Source of the DNA: Ulva prolifera
Taxonomy: Eukaryota; Chlorophyta; Ulvophyceae; Ulvales; Ulvaceae
Direction: 5' to 3'
Assembly: GCA_023078555.1 (NCBI GenBank)
Contig: CM041201.1
Span: forward strand, 439,213 to 503,212
DNA length: 64,000 bases
Shown here: positions 24,514-36,603 of the stretch, piece after piece
Position numbering within the stretch: the stretch's first letter is position 1
How the letters are laid out: the number at the start of each line of letters is the position of its first letter
Translations under genes and position numbers: made by a program
The notes under the pieces: model-generated
What the model was told of the DNA's origin: nothing
Databases searched by the model: none
The model's input: only the letters and a program-made list of their open reading frames with translations

Positions 24514-27458
24514 ATGGAGAAGACAGATACACAAGTTGTGGGCGATCGCCTGCAGAGCGCCCATGCCGTAGGCGTCGTCCCCGGCTTCGAACTCGCGGCC
24601 GAAAGGGGTTTCAGCAGCCCCCGCTTCTGTTGCGATCCTGCGACCTTCGGAGAATGTCTAGGCAGCGGCGGCAATGGCGACGTGCGCCCCCCCCCCCCCC
24701 CCCCCCCCCCCCCCTTCCCCCAACCCCTCCTGTGGGTACTATGCGCCACGAGGTGGCCAGTTTGGACGCACCCTGCGAAAACCTCGCCCCATGGCCACCA
24801 CACCACAGACTCCCATTGTGTGGCCGCTCCCTGAAATGCTGCATGCGTGCAGGTGTTCGCAGCCGAGGTCATCGATGACAATGGCGTCACACACCGCGGC
24901 GCTATCAAGACCGCCAAGAACGGGTCAGAGTGGGCGCTCCTCCACGAGCTCGAGGTGATCACCGACCTGGCGGACCAGGCATGCATGCCGACGGTCAAAG
25001 CCTGGTCCCCGACCGACGACGGCCGCGGCGTGCGGGCGATCCTCTTTGAGCGGTACCCCGGCACCCTTCACGACGAAATCCAGCGGCGGAAGAGTGTCGC
25101 CAAAAAGCGCAACGGTGGACAGTTACCCAACACCCGCTTGCAGCCGCTCTTCAGTGTTCATGAGTGCTGGGCACTGCTGACAAAGCTCTTGCGGCTTCTG
25201 CTCACCGCACATGAGCGTGGCATCATTCACAGCGACATCAAGCCGGCCAACATCCTCCTGGACAAGGCCGGCAACCCCCTGCTGGGCGACTGGGGGGCGG
25301 CAATCCGGCTCAGGGCGGGGACCCCGCTGAAGGGCCCTTGCGGCACTCCCGGCTACAGCCTCCCAGAGTTGACCTCGGGCGATGTAGTGCCGGTTCATTT
25401 CAGCATGGACACGCAGCCGCTGGCGCTGACGCTCGTAGAGATGATGACCGGCATGTGTCCGCTCGACGCCCGGAAGTGCCACCAGAAGGGCAAGCTGGCG
25501 GATCACTTCCCCGACGAGAAGCACCTCCGCATCCTCATCCTCATGGCACTCAGCCCCAACGTCAAGCATCGTTCGCCTGTCGCCAGGCTGTGGACCAACC
25601 GGCCAAGGCAGCTCTGCGTGCCACCGCCGCGCATCGCCGCTGCCCCCCCACCAGACAGTGCGCCCTCCCGTCCCCTCCGCCCACATGCTGCAGCCGCAGT
25701 GCCAACCCACAGCGCAGTGCTGACGGTTCCACATTGCTGATCGTCCGGTGCTGTGCAGCCGGGAAGCTGCCTCCCCCTCCAGGCCTCGCTCCCCCGCCAG
25801 GCCTCGCTCCCCCGCCAGGCCTCGCTCCCCCGCCAGGCCTCGCTCCCCCTCCAGGCCTCGCTCCCCCGCCAGGCCTCGCTCCCCCTCCAGGCCTCGCTCC
25901 CCCGCCAGGCCTCGCTCCCCCGCCAGGCCTCGCTCCCCCGCCAGGCCTCGCTCCCCCTCCAGGCCTCGCTCCCCCGCCAGGCCTCGCTCCCCCTCCAGGC
26001 CTCGCTCCCCCGCCAGGCCTCGCTCCCCCTCCAGGCCTCGCTCCCCCTCCAGGCCTCGCTCCCCCGCCAGGCCCCGCTCCCCCGCCAGGCCTCGCTCCCC
26101 CTCCAGGCCTCGCTCCCCCGCCAGGCCTCGCTTCTCCCCAAGGCCTCGCTCCCCCGCCAGGCCTCGCTTCCCCCGAAGGCCTCGCTCCCCCGCCAGGCCT
26201 CGGTGGCCCCTCGGGCCTCGCTCCTCTCAGAAGCAGCAGTGGCGGCTCAGGGTCAGCTGACGGAAGTGGCACTGAATCGTCTTCCGGAGGCAAATGCGAG
26301 AGCGACAACACAGGCAGCAGATACCAAGATGAGGACTCTGGAGCATCCGATGAAGACTGCGATGAGAAGGTTGGCGCGCTACACCCCTTGGAGGGTCAGG
26401 CGACAGACCTCAGCACCTCGACCGAAATCAGCGGTACAAGCCACGACTCTGCCGCGACTAGCGGCCTGATGGGGCTGCCGTGCCCCCCGGCGCCCCCCTC
26501 TGCCTCCTCCGTTGATGAATCATCTTTCGGCAACGAGGTCGGTGTCCAGGTGCCGGTGTCTGCTGCATCTGGTGACATTGCCCGCGCCTCGTCCGCCTCT
26601 GGGGAATGCCACGATGCTGCTCCCCGCCACGACAGCGGGGAGGCACATCCTGCCGACGATCTCGATGAGCTAGTGGCTGCCTGTGCTGGCATGACTGCAA
26701 ACCCGTGCTTCTCTGCGGGTACCTCTGGAGCAGGCCACGTGCTGGGCGGCGGTGACGGCGACGATGCGACCCCTGCCGCGGACAGGCCGCCGAGCCTGCC
26801 GCCGGCTCGCACGGAGTCGCTGGCGAGTGGGGCGGTTCAGCGCAGTGATGAAGCACCATCGGGCATGCTGCTCGAGACGCCTGTGCTTGAGAGTAGCGAC
26901 TCGCTGACGGCGCTCGTGGAGAGCCCGCAGCACGGCCAGCACATCAGTGCGCTGCTCGTGAGCTTCCACACGCTGGACTCTCAGCTAGCGCTGGAGACCG
27001 GGCCGCTGGAGCTGTCACCGTCCAAAGACCTGGATGTGGAGGTGACGGTGCTAAGGGCACCATCTCTCGGCACATGGGCTAAAACGTTCGGCTGCTGGGA
27101 TGGGCCGCCCGTGGCACCCGAGGATGTGTCGGGTGCTCGTGAGGGTGGCTCCCATATGCATCCCAGCGTGCGAGGCGCTGGGGGCGGTGGGGGGATGCCG
27201 GGGTGTGATGCTCTGATGACTGGTGAGGGTGGCCTAGAGTGGGGCGAGGGGCTGGGTGAGGGCGGAGGGTCAGAGGTGGCAAGGGTGCCCTCTGGCATGG
27301 GTGCTCCTGTGTGCGTGGCGCAGGTGCATGTTCCTTCGGGCAGTGGGGTGGATGTGTCCAAGACGTCTCAGAAGAAGCCGCGCTGGGGCTTGCAGATGGC
27401 CAGGAAGCTGCTTAGGCTGCCACTTGGGTGCCTGGCAGCCTCCAAGTGTCACGACTAG
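24514..27458 (+). CDS. Protein kinase with a (PPPGLA)n array and low-complexity tail
   Basis: Exon 1 is 24514-24681 and exon 2 starts at 24853; the join reads GSGGNGDVFAAEV and forms the glycine loop. Kinase landmarks: lysine in RGAIKTAK, catalytic HSDIKPANILLD (HSD for HRD), GDWGAA in place of DFG, and GTPGYSLPELTSGD. The domain ends near LSPNVKHRSPVARL (about 25600). A further intron ends about 25757 (CTGTGCAG); its donor between 25570 and 25730 is not settled. The next exon encodes about 24 PPPGLA units, then a Ser/Gly/acidic region and a basic end (KKPRWGLQMARKLLRLPLG). The kinase part looks catalytically competent, with a DWG metal-binding motif. The subfamily is not recognised. Pro-rich arrays are common in algal wall-associated proteins, but no signal peptide is seen here. 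Confidence 0.75.
24687..24714 (+). repeat. Poly(C) tract just inside kinase intron 1
   Basis: 28 C residues directly follow the donor GTGCG (intron 24682-24852). The arrangement is the same as in SMU1 intron 6. Confidence 0.95.
25782..26215 (+). repeat. 18-bp coding minisatellite (PPPGLA units)
   Basis: About 24 tandem units of GGCCTCGCTCCCCCGCCA and a variant with CCT for CCG. The order of the two variants (T,C,C,C,T,C) is repeated, giving a higher-order period of six units (108 bp) in the first half. The last units are degenerate (SPQ, SPE, GGPS). Because the unit has no stop in any frame, long spurious ORFs appear on both strands. Confidence 0.9.
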
Positions 27459-27555
27459 AGGCTGTTGATGCCTTGCATCTGGGCACAGCTCCTAGATCAG
27501 CACGGTCTGGGGCTGCGTTCTCAATCATGCCAGCATCGGGCACAGGACATTCATC
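27459..27555. other. Short spacer after the kinase gene
   Basis: 3' flank of the kinase gene before the first repeat unit. No feature is seen. Confidence 0.4.
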
Positions 27556-29831
27556 ATTGAACACAGCCATGCGCAACCACCTCGCTGAGCACAGGAGGAG
27601 GCCCTGTGAGTTGCGTACGGTTGTCTAGGAGGGATTTCCAGGTGGTTTACCCCCTTAGCGGAAAGAGCAATGTAACCTTCGGCATGCCCAGTGGCCCCAT
27701 GCAATTTGACTTGTCACTGTCCTTGCTAGAACCAGGTTATTCAGCGGATTCATACGTTGATAGCTGCATTGACTCCCGTCGCTGTTAGTCACCATTACTA
27801 TTTGGCAGCCAGAATTGGGCTCGATGTTTCAGCGAGGCAACACAATGTGCCAGATGGTAGTGCCTGGTTTGAGCTCTCGGGCGCTTTTCAACGCACATCC
27901 ACCCGCCAGCATCGGACCGCTGCGTTTGAATCATGTTTGTTTTCTATTAATTTGCACCCTCACTGTCAACCCAAAGCACGACAAGCTCTGCGACTCGAGC
28001 AGCAGGGAGCCTGTGCGCGGCCAACGCACATGGCACTCGTGGAACGTCTGTTCTTTCTTACATCGATCGCCTGAGTGCAGGCAGACTGCATAGTCCCCTC
28101 CTCGTCCTGCAAGACATAAACATCGCTGCCGTCTTGGCAGGACGGCTTTTGGAAGGGAAAGTGCAGTTAAACTGGCAGCAGCTCCTCTGTTGAGCTGGAA
28201 CAGAACGGTCTTGATTTGTGCACCCGTCTTGACAGACCTGATTCTATGTCCGTGCTCGTGACACGCAATTGCAGAGCTCGAAGATGGCTGTGTCCACTGT
28301 CAACTCGGAACACTCAACCTCACAATTCATCAGCGCTGAACAAAGCAGCTCCAAGCATGCCCTCTCCTATGCAAGGGTGCAGTACTATGCTACGTGGTAC
28401 AATTCGAGATAGCGCTCATATGACATTGCAACATGCACAGCTGGTGGGCTCCGCTGTTGCTAAATGCAGTACAAAACATTGGCACAAGTCACGTTGCAGC
28501 ACAATCAAACTTGATGCTTGCAGCGCTATGACATCAGCCAGGGACTTATTTGGTACCCGTCAAAGGGAGCCAAGTGGTCACAGACAAAGCAAGGAGCTCC
28601 AGAACACCATCCACCATGTGCAGGTGGACCGTTCCCATCCAATCAATCATCGACTGAAGGAAACATTATGAAATTGTAATCGCAAAGCGAGATTGCTTCA
28701 ACTGGCTTTGCATTGATCACGGGACTCCCACATAATGCTTGAGTACAACAGCCTGATCATTGCTGTTGTTCCTGCTTCGACTTGGTGATAATCAACTGTA
28801 ATTCATCAAGTGCACTGGCCTGGCCGGAGAAGGTGCTCCACACCCTCCGCATGAGCCTGTGTCTCAAAGCGCCGCCAGGAGCTGAACAGTTCCAGCACAA
28901 CCGTGCGCCTGCCGGCACTGCGCTGCGTGTCACCATCCCAACAACAGACGTGTGCTCCCGTCAAGCACCTACATAATAATCCTAAGAGGTACCTTCCTCG
29001 CTGCACAGCGGCCCTGCTTGCCCCTCCCGCCCAAGCCGTGTTGGGAGCTGCGAATGCACATGCGAGGAACAATACTGGTTAACCAACCCGACCTCCGCAA
29101 CTGTATCGTGTTGGAAGCTGGCGGCTGGTGGGGACCGATCTGCCGGACGGCCTGACCGCCATATCGGGGCAACACCTCTGTGAATACGTATCTGCATGAG
29201 ATACTCTAGGCACGCATGTGACACATGAGCGTGGATACCACAGACACGCCATCGTCCAGCCATCCATCTCCACATCAATGTGGCGCTGTTGCCACGCATG
29301 GCATCTGGGCGTAGCGTTGCATACGGTGTGCGGCGCAGGGCTCTCAGGCCGGCTTGGCTGCATATGCATGCATGTGGGTGCGCATCTCTTCATCGGGCTG
29401 CTCGGCGAATGTGCGTTAGATGAGTGGAGGCCCGTCCGGAGCAACTACCTGCTGGCTTGCTACCGGACACACGTATTACTCGTACTGTTTCGACCCGTTG
29501 AACATTCATCATGACCTTCGTGTGCGGAAGTGTTCAGCTCGCTAGCTGGCTGTAGACTACGTAGGTGGTGGGTCGTCCATTCATCATGACTGCTGTGGAC
29601 GTCCTGTATCGCTGACAGTATCGTGAACTGTCAATGTTTGATCACTGCTCCGTGGTGAGTCATGGTGTTCTTGCGGCTAGGTACAGCGAGTCCTCAGAGG
29701 CGTGCAGCAGTCGCGAAAGCCGGCTGAGCACGGCGACTGTTGAGCGCCAACAGCTCATAGTATGCATATGCAAATTGTTCTCGAGCACACCGACACACGC
29801 TAGCCTATCTCGAGATGCGGAGCGTCAGGTG

Positions 29832-30187
29832 TACTAACTGAGGTAGAAAGTTCACTGGTTGATGCTGTATTACATGAACATCACGGACCGGCATAACATG
29901 TTTCGGCCTTGCCAAAGGGCCTCATCAGACGCCTACGTGAGTCAAGCAACCAACACCGAACCAGCTCGCAAATTCCCAATAGTCAGTCCTCTAGAGCGAG
30001 ACTGACTGAGACTGGAAGAAAAGTCCAGAACCCAGAAAAACCGACACGAGATAAGATAACGAGATAAGGCACATCACGCCGCCCGCAAATGTGGGCAATG
30101 CATGCAGAGGCACGCAAACGCACCTCCGCAGCACCTCCAGCTCGTGCGGAAGCAGCCGCACGACAAATCAGGCCAATTGCCCAAAAA
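29832..30187 (-). mobile_element. Short Penelope-like element fragment with hammerhead ribozyme
   Basis: A ~356-bp insertion in U1, absent from the matching site in U2 (near 33997-34010). It is flanked by an exact 11-bp target-site duplication, AGCGTCAGGTG, at 29821-29831 and 30188-30198. A type I hammerhead ribozyme lies on the minus strand at 29881-29940, about 50 bp from one end; at the other end the plus strand shows six A residues. Hammerheads near the terminus are typical of Penelope-like retroelements, which are known from green algae. No reverse transcriptase remains, so this would be a heavily truncated copy. Confidence 0.65.
29881..29940 (-). ncRNA. Type I hammerhead ribozyme
   Basis: In order on the minus strand: distal stem I TCACG, internal loop TA, proximal stem I GGCGT, core CTGATGA, stem II GGCC-loop-GGCC (loop CTTTGGCAA), core GAAA, a minimal self-complementary stem III (CATG) with cleavage triplet GTT, then proximal stem I ATGCC, internal loop GGTC and distal stem I CGTGA. 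All conserved core bases are present, and both stem I helices pair (one G-U). The stem I internal loop and loop II are the partners of the known tertiary contact. The very short palindromic stem III suggests cleavage as a dimer, as described for Penelope-like and newt satellite hammerheads. Confidence 0.85.
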
Positions 30188-31385
30188 AGCGTCAGGTGCA
30201 CTTCTCCTTCGAATTCTCCTTTCATCAGGGAGTTTCAGTGTGCATGATACAGCCGCACCTGACCAGCATCCCGCCCTAGACAGTACATGCTTGCAGAACG
30301 GTGTGTATCTCTGTAGATGAATGAGTACTTGACTTGTGATGATCGGCTGGTCTGAGTCCCTGCCAGCTCCCTTGTCACTGCACCACGACGAGCAGCGGCC
30401 CAACAGCGGCGCGCTCCAGCGAGTCGGATGCCGACTCAATTGTCCAGATATATGTTTGGACATATTGCGGTGGTGACCGCGCTTTGCGACACTGTGTCTT
30501 TTTAATCTGCACGTCTTGAATTTGTTTAACAAAAAAACAAAAAGTGGTGCTCCACTTCGAGGAGCCTGCTATGGATCGAAGCTGTGATACCGCGGATCGG
30601 ATAAACGTTTAGCGGAGATCCACCGTTTCAGGACTCGTGTTTCGCACATGATGGCAAGATGGCTAACTTCGCAATCTAAGTACACAGCAGAAAAACAGGT
30701 TTTGAAACCCTTTCTTGAAAAAAGGAGAGTTTCGACTGAAACCTCGTTCACTCTTCAGATTCTGTCATGTATGGTTAGTTTGCAGATACCCCGCGGGTGT
30801 TATTTGTTCCGTGGCGGATACACATGAACACTTCGAGGAAATGTGCCGCATCGCTGCCTCTACGAAGGCTATGAATTGCACATTTTGCAGGTAGACATGT
30901 TATGAACTGAATGTGCCGTCCATAGTGGGCGCATAGCTTCGGACACTTGCGCCCAGCATGTTTCAAAGGAGTGTGCCCGTCGCACCCCCGCGCGAAGTGC
31001 ATCAGCACCTCACGCACGGCACTGAGTAGTCAACAGCATGCCCGTATAAGACTGAAATGGTTGCTGTTCTACATGACGCCCCATTGTGTCTTATTTCAAG
31101 GGCAGATGAGTCATTTGCGAATGCACGTCCCACCGCAACCCGACCCAAGTAGCTCGAAGATCAGGTTGCAACGACGGTCGAACCGTTCATTTGCCGTGGG
31201 GGTGGTGCGTGGTTCCAGAGGCGGTATGCAGTTGCCGCGAGTTCTTGTGTCGAAGCTCGCTTGTTGAAATGGGCTCGTACACATGCCACGTCGCTCTTGA
31301 CCTTTCGGGTGCCGTGCTACGGATGAGGTGATGTATACGGATGCAGATTTGTCGCAGTCTCTTTGGGCTGGCCCTGTATCTGACA

Positions 31386-31880
31386 ACAGGAGGGGCCTCC
31401 TCCTATGCCTATGCCGTGTAAGGTGGTCACGCATGGCTGTTTCGATGTGTTGCCTGGACGACAATCGAAACAGCAACTGCAGTTGGATCGGTAGCGGCTC
31501 CTCTTTCAACCTTGGACGGATCATTCTTCCTTTGTGCACCCAGCTTGATACAACAGGAGCTGCTGTGTACGTGCCAGGTATAAGCAATCACAGAGCTCAA
31601 ACATACCTGTGCCTGTCCAAGGTAGCCTCGGGACGCTCAAATTGCTCAACATTTCATCAGATCTGAGCACAGCAGCGCCACAACAGAGCAGCATGTCCTC
31701 GGCGATCTGTCTCAATCAAGTGTGTCTGCACCAGGACAGAACAGTTGTCATCGAACACAGCCGTGCATGATCGCTTTGCTAAGCACAGGAGGTGGCCTTG
31801 TGACTTGCGTACGAGTATACAGCGGGGATTGACGGGTGGTACGACCCCTGAACGTAAAAAATAATGCAACTTCAGTCATG
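31386..31880 (+). repeat. Recently duplicated segment, copy 1
   Basis: Nearly identical (about 97% by eye over long stretches) to 46012-46495, although flanking duplications are much more diverged. It is bordered on the left by a scrap of inverted SINE-like body (GGGGCCTCCTCCTATGC) and on the right by another SINE-like piece (31755-31880). Confidence 0.8.
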
Positions 31881-34800
31881 TCCACTGGATCCATACGTTA
31901 ATAGGTGCATTGACACCCGTCGCTGTTAGACACCCTTACTGTTTGGCAGCCAGAATTAGGCTTGATGTTTCAGCGAGGCAACACAACGTGCCAGATGGTA
32001 TTGCCTGGTTTGAGCTCTCGGGCGCTTTTCAACGCACATCCACCCGCCAGCATCGGACCGCTGCGTTTGAATCATGTTTGGTTTCAACTTATTTGGACCG
32101 TCACTGTCAACCCAAAGCACGACAAGTTCTGTAACTCGAGCAGCAGGGAGCCTGTGCGCGACCAACGCACATGACACTCGTGGAACGTCTGTTCTTTCTT
32201 ACATTGATCGCCTGAGTGCAGGCAGACTGCACAGTCCGCTCCTCGTCCTGCACGACGTAAACATCGCTGTCATCTGGGCAGGACGGCTTTTGGAAGAGAA
32301 AGTGCAGTTAAACTGGCAGCAGCTCCTCTGTGGAGCTGGAACAGAACGGTCTTGATTTGTGCACCCGTCTTGACAGACCTGATTCTATGTTCGTGCTCGT
32401 TACACGCAATTGCAGAGCTCAAAGATGGCTGCGCTTGTCCACTGTCAACTCGGAACACTCAACCTCACAATTCATCAGCGCTGAACAAAGCAGCTCCAAG
32501 CATGCCCTCTCCTATGCAAGGGTGCAGTACTATACTACGTGGTACAATTTGAGATAGTGCTCATATGACATGCATTGCAACATGCACAGCTGGTGGGCTT
32601 CGCTGTTGCTAAATGCAGTACAAAACATTGGCACAAGTCACACTGCAGCAAAATCAAACTTGATGCTTGCAGCGCTATGAAATTAGCCAGGGTCCTATTC
32701 GGTCAAAGTGGGAAAAGTGGTCACAGACATCGCAAAGAGTTTCAGAACATCATCGGCCATGTGCAGGTGGACCGTTCCCATCCAAGTGTTCATCCGCTGA
32801 AGGAAAATTTAACAGGTCTGTAGTCGCAAAATGAGATCGCTTCAATTGGCTTTGGATTCATCACGGGACACCCACATCACGCTTCACCGCAACAGCTCGA
32901 TGCTGTTGTTCCTGCTCTGATTTGGTGATTATCAACTGTAATTCATTAACTAGCCCGGGCAGCAAACGGCCAGAGACGATGCCATGCAGTGCTTCACACC
33001 CTCCACCTCACCCAGTGTCTCAGTTCCAGCACAACCGTGCGCCTGCCGGCACTGGGCTGCGTGTCACCATCCCAACAACAGACGTGACGCTCCCGTCAAG
33101 CACCTACATGATAATCCTAAGAGGTGTCTTCCACGCTGCACCGGCCCTGCTTGCCCCTCCACTGGCAGCCCAAGCCGTGTTGGGAGCTGCGAATGCACTT
33201 GCGAGGCACGACCAACCCGGCCTCTGCAACTGTACCGTGTCGGAAGCTGGCGGCTAGTGGGGACCGATCTACCGGATGCCCTCACCGGCACGCCGCGGAG
33301 CGCCAGCTCTGTGCGTACGTATAGTCTTGCGGGCGGGCACACGACTCACGAGCGTGGTACCACAGACACCCCATCGTCCAGCCATCCATCTCCACGGCAT
33401 TGTGGCGCTGTTGTATGCATGGCATCTGACCGTCGCGTTGCATACGGTGTGCTGCGCAGGGCTCTCAGGCCGGCTTGGCTGCATATGCATGCATGTGGGT
33501 GCGCCACTGGCGGGCCCCAGGATCTCCTCATCGGGCTCATGCATTGATCATGGTGCTCGGCGAATATGCGCCAGATGAATGAAGGCCCGTCCTGAGCAAC
33601 TACCCGCAGGCTTGCTACTGGAAGCATGTATTATTCGTACTATTCCGGCCTGTTCAGCATTCATCATAGCATTCGTGTGCGGAAGTGTTGGTGCGTCGTT
33701 AGCTCGCTAGCTCGCTGTAGACAACGAAGGTGGTGGGTCGTCCATTCATCATGACTGCTTTGGACTTCCTGTATCGCCGACAATATGGTAAACCCGCCAA
33801 AAAGTTGTATCAATGCTCTTTGGTGAGTTATGCTGTTCTTGCGATCGGCGACGGCTAGCTACAGCGAGTCCCCACGGGCGTGCAGCAATCGCGAAGAGCG
33901 GGTGAGGAAGGCGACCATTAAGCCTTTTTTGGCGCATTGTATACCACTTGTCGTCAAGCACACCGGCACCCGCTGGCCTATCTCGAGATGCGGAGCATGG
34001 TCAGGTACACTTCTCCTTCAGGCAATCAATGCGCCTGATAAAGCCGCACCTAACCGGCAAATCGCCGGAGACGACCCATATGCGCGTTGTGGCGTGGTGG
34101 AGTCCGTAACTTGTGCTGATCTGCATGTTGGAGTTCCTGAAAGCTCCCGTGTCACTGCACCTCGACGAGCAGCGGCTCTACAGCGGCGCGCTCCAGCGTG
34201 TCAGATGCATATGTTTAAGTCCTACAAGTCTAGCGTCAAGTTTAATCACTGCCATATTGCGGTGGTGGTTGCGCTTTGCGACTCGCGTTCTTTGCACGTA
34301 TTGATCACAGCCAAACAAAAAAAAAAACGTGGTTTTACATAGAGGTGCCTGCTATGGATCGAAGCGAGGACTCCGACGAACGGTTAAACAGACGCCGGGA
34401 TAGATCCACCGATTCAGGACTCAACGTCTTTCACACATGATGAGCGCTTGGCCGATTTTGTGACCTCAATACAAAAAATGCAGACGCTCGACCGAACCCA
34501 CTTCCATTCTTCAGATTGTGCCGTTGCAGATAACCCGTGCTCACGCGGTGCTGTTCTTTGTCTCGTGTCGGATACTCATCAGCTCTGCGAGCAGATTTAC
34601 CACATCGCTGCCTCTACGAAAGGCTGCAAGGTGCACGTGTAGCAGGCAGACTATGCTTGAAATCACTGTGCCGTTCATCGTGACGTGCGCGCGTAGATTC
34701 GGACATTCGTGTCCCGTTGGAGCCGCGTGGCCCTCAACGGCTTCACAACTTGTGCCCGTCGCACCACAGAGCTATGTGCATCACCAGCTCATGCACAGCA

Positions 34801-35140
34801 TTGACCAGCAACATCATTTGTGAGACTGTCTGCGCTGTTGTTCTGTGTGACGTTCCGTTGTGTCGCATCTGCGAAAACACGTCCCACCGCAACCCCAGCT
34901 GAGTAGCTCAAAGATGGACATGCATCGACCATCCAAAGTCTAATCTGTCATGGTGATGAAGCGTGGTCTTGGAGCTGGCTTGCTGGGTTTTCTTGTCCCG
35001 AAGTTCGCCGCATGAAATGGGCTTGCACAGATTTCATGTCGCCGATGGCCTTCCGATGGTCGTGCCACGGACGAATTGGTACATACGGATGCAGATTTGC
35101 TTGTCTCACCGTCTTTGGGCTAGCCCGATGGTTGACACCA
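31740..35140 (+). repeat. Duplicated unit U2 (about 3.4 kb, noncoding)
   Basis: Diverged copy of U1. It starts in a SINE-like piece (31755-31880) and runs through matching blocks to about 35140. Near 33997-34010 it carries the empty site for the hammerhead-bearing insertion found in U1. No gene is recognised. Confidence 0.75.
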
Positions 35141-35640
35141 AGAGCCGTGGACCTCACGGCCGGGATTCCGTGTCCCGCTGACGATGTACATCTGCAACAT
35201 GCACCACTGCATCCTACACCTCAAAGACCGCCAGCACGTTATGATCTGGATCAACTCGGTATCAGGTTCCTTCCATCATCAACACAGCGTGCTGCCATGG
35301 TCGTGGCTCGGACCCACCAACAACCTGGCCCCAGCTCGTCAAAGTAACCTGCAGCCCATCAAGTCCAAGCCTGCCCGTGTCTGCAACGAGAGCTTTGTCC
35401 GACAGAGCAAGCCAAGAGGACCACAGTTTTTCTTCGGCAGTACAAATGGCGCATTCTCATGCTCACAGGCTTCAGATGTTGGCAAGGCTAGTGACTGCCA
35501 TCGTACATATCTGACGGGAGACGCATACATTATGCAGAGGGATACACAGGTACAGTGACAAGAATGGCTACCTAGATAGCTGCTGAACCCAATCCCGGAT
35601 TTCGTAGCTCATGTTTTCCCGCTTGCACCTCAGGGGACAG
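35141..35640. other. Unassigned stretch between U2 and the decayed TilS copy
   Basis: An open frame at 35184-35558 (plus, 124 codons) is present, but no family motif is seen and no homologous copy occurs elsewhere in the window. Confidence 0.3.
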
Positions 35641-35850
35641 AACAGTTGGCATCAAACACAACAGTGCGTGACCACCTCGCTGAGCACAGGATGAGGCCCT
35701 GCGACTCGCATACTGTGGTGGGGGGGAGGGGGGGCATGTCCCAGGTGATTGAACCCGTCAGCGTGCAGCATCAAGCAAAACGTGAATGTTGTCATGTCCC
35801 GTGCGCATTTCCGCTGGCCTGTGACTGGTCTGAACAGATTAAGGGATACA

Positions 35851-36603
35851 GGAATCCAGCTTGAGACGCTTCTGATGCACATGCTAGATGCAAGTCGCCT
35901 GGGCGGTCTGGCGGGGACGCGTCCGTTGACCAGCATGTCACATATGCTCAACATTCACACCCCTCAAGGACAGGACCTCGATGTTTTGCGGCCTTGCCTC
36001 GGTCTCGCCGGCGTATAGACAACAAATTGCAACGGGTAGAGGACCCTTCCAACTCAGATGAGAAGTATGTGCCAACACTTCAGGCTGTCTGGCTTTGATG
36101 ATGAGACTGCACGCCCCGGCAGTGTGGCAAGCTGCGATGATGCATTGCCCCTTGACCACACCTTGTGCACACCTTGATGGTAGGCTGTCAAGATGCGAGC
36201 ACACCGTTCATCAAAGCAAACACTTGCTATGGCTTCATATCGTTTACTGCGAGCGGCCTCCATAATTTGTTTGCTTGGCACGCTCTCCTCATGCCACTCA
36301 ATAAGGAGCTTGAAGTCGTGCATCCCTGATTGCCTGGAGCGATCACTCAACATGTCCGCCTCTTTGGCGCTCTCGGGCCCCCTAAAAGTGATCCGCGGTG
36401 ACTAGTAGTGGCCGCAGCTTTGACGGGGGATGCTTGTCGACGTCCGGACAGTTGCGACGACATAAGCCTGGTCGGCAGGAGTGAAGCAGGCTGATACTAC
36501 CGACTCCTCCAGACACACACAACGCAGCTTTCTCACCTACAGAACTTGCCACAGCCATGGACATGGCATTGCATTCACATTGTTGCTGCATGCGCCAGTT
36601 CAA
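35851..36603. pseudogene. Decayed, internally inverted copy of the TilS gene
   Basis: Two parts in opposite orientation. 36054-36603 on the minus strand matches exon 1 of the intact gene at 48.6-49.0 kb (HPPSKLRPLLVT, SVPSKQIMEAARSKRYEAIA). Its PP-loop reads SGGVGS where the intact gene has SGGVDS, and the reading frame is broken. 35851-36070 on the plus strand matches exon 2 (GGLAGTRPLTSMSHMLNIHT to VEDPSNSDEKY). In the intact gene both exons lie on one strand, so exon 2 has been inverted here. The C-terminal exon has no counterpart. SINE-like sequence (35660-35770) borders the inverted part. It was once a segmental duplicate of the 47.8-49.0 kb region. Confidence 0.85.

Larger units (their letters stand above)
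27556..31385 (+). repeat. Duplicated unit U1 (about 3.8 kb, noncoding)
   Basis: It begins with a SINE-like body piece (27560-27700) and runs to about 31385. Long stretches match U2 (31740-35140) at roughly 85-95% by eye, for example 27800-28660 with 31940-32780, 28790-29620 with 32920-33770 and 30550-30720 with 34335-34450. No open frame shared by the two units has recognisable motifs, so it may be a nonautonomous element or simply duplicated spacer. U1 contains an extra insertion at 29832-30187 that U2 lacks. Confidence 0.75.

Noticed and set aside
25503-26311. Long ORFs in other frames across the PPPGLA array, including an Arg-Pro-Ser frame resembling an SR protein.
   Set aside because: The 18-bp unit lacks stops in every frame. 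Only the PPPGLA frame continues into the downstream exon with a non-repetitive C-terminus.
27556-35140. U1/U2 as autonomous transposons.
   Set aside because: No shared open frame for a transposase or reverse transcriptase, and no clear terminal repeats. Duplicated spacer or a nonautonomous unit is safer.
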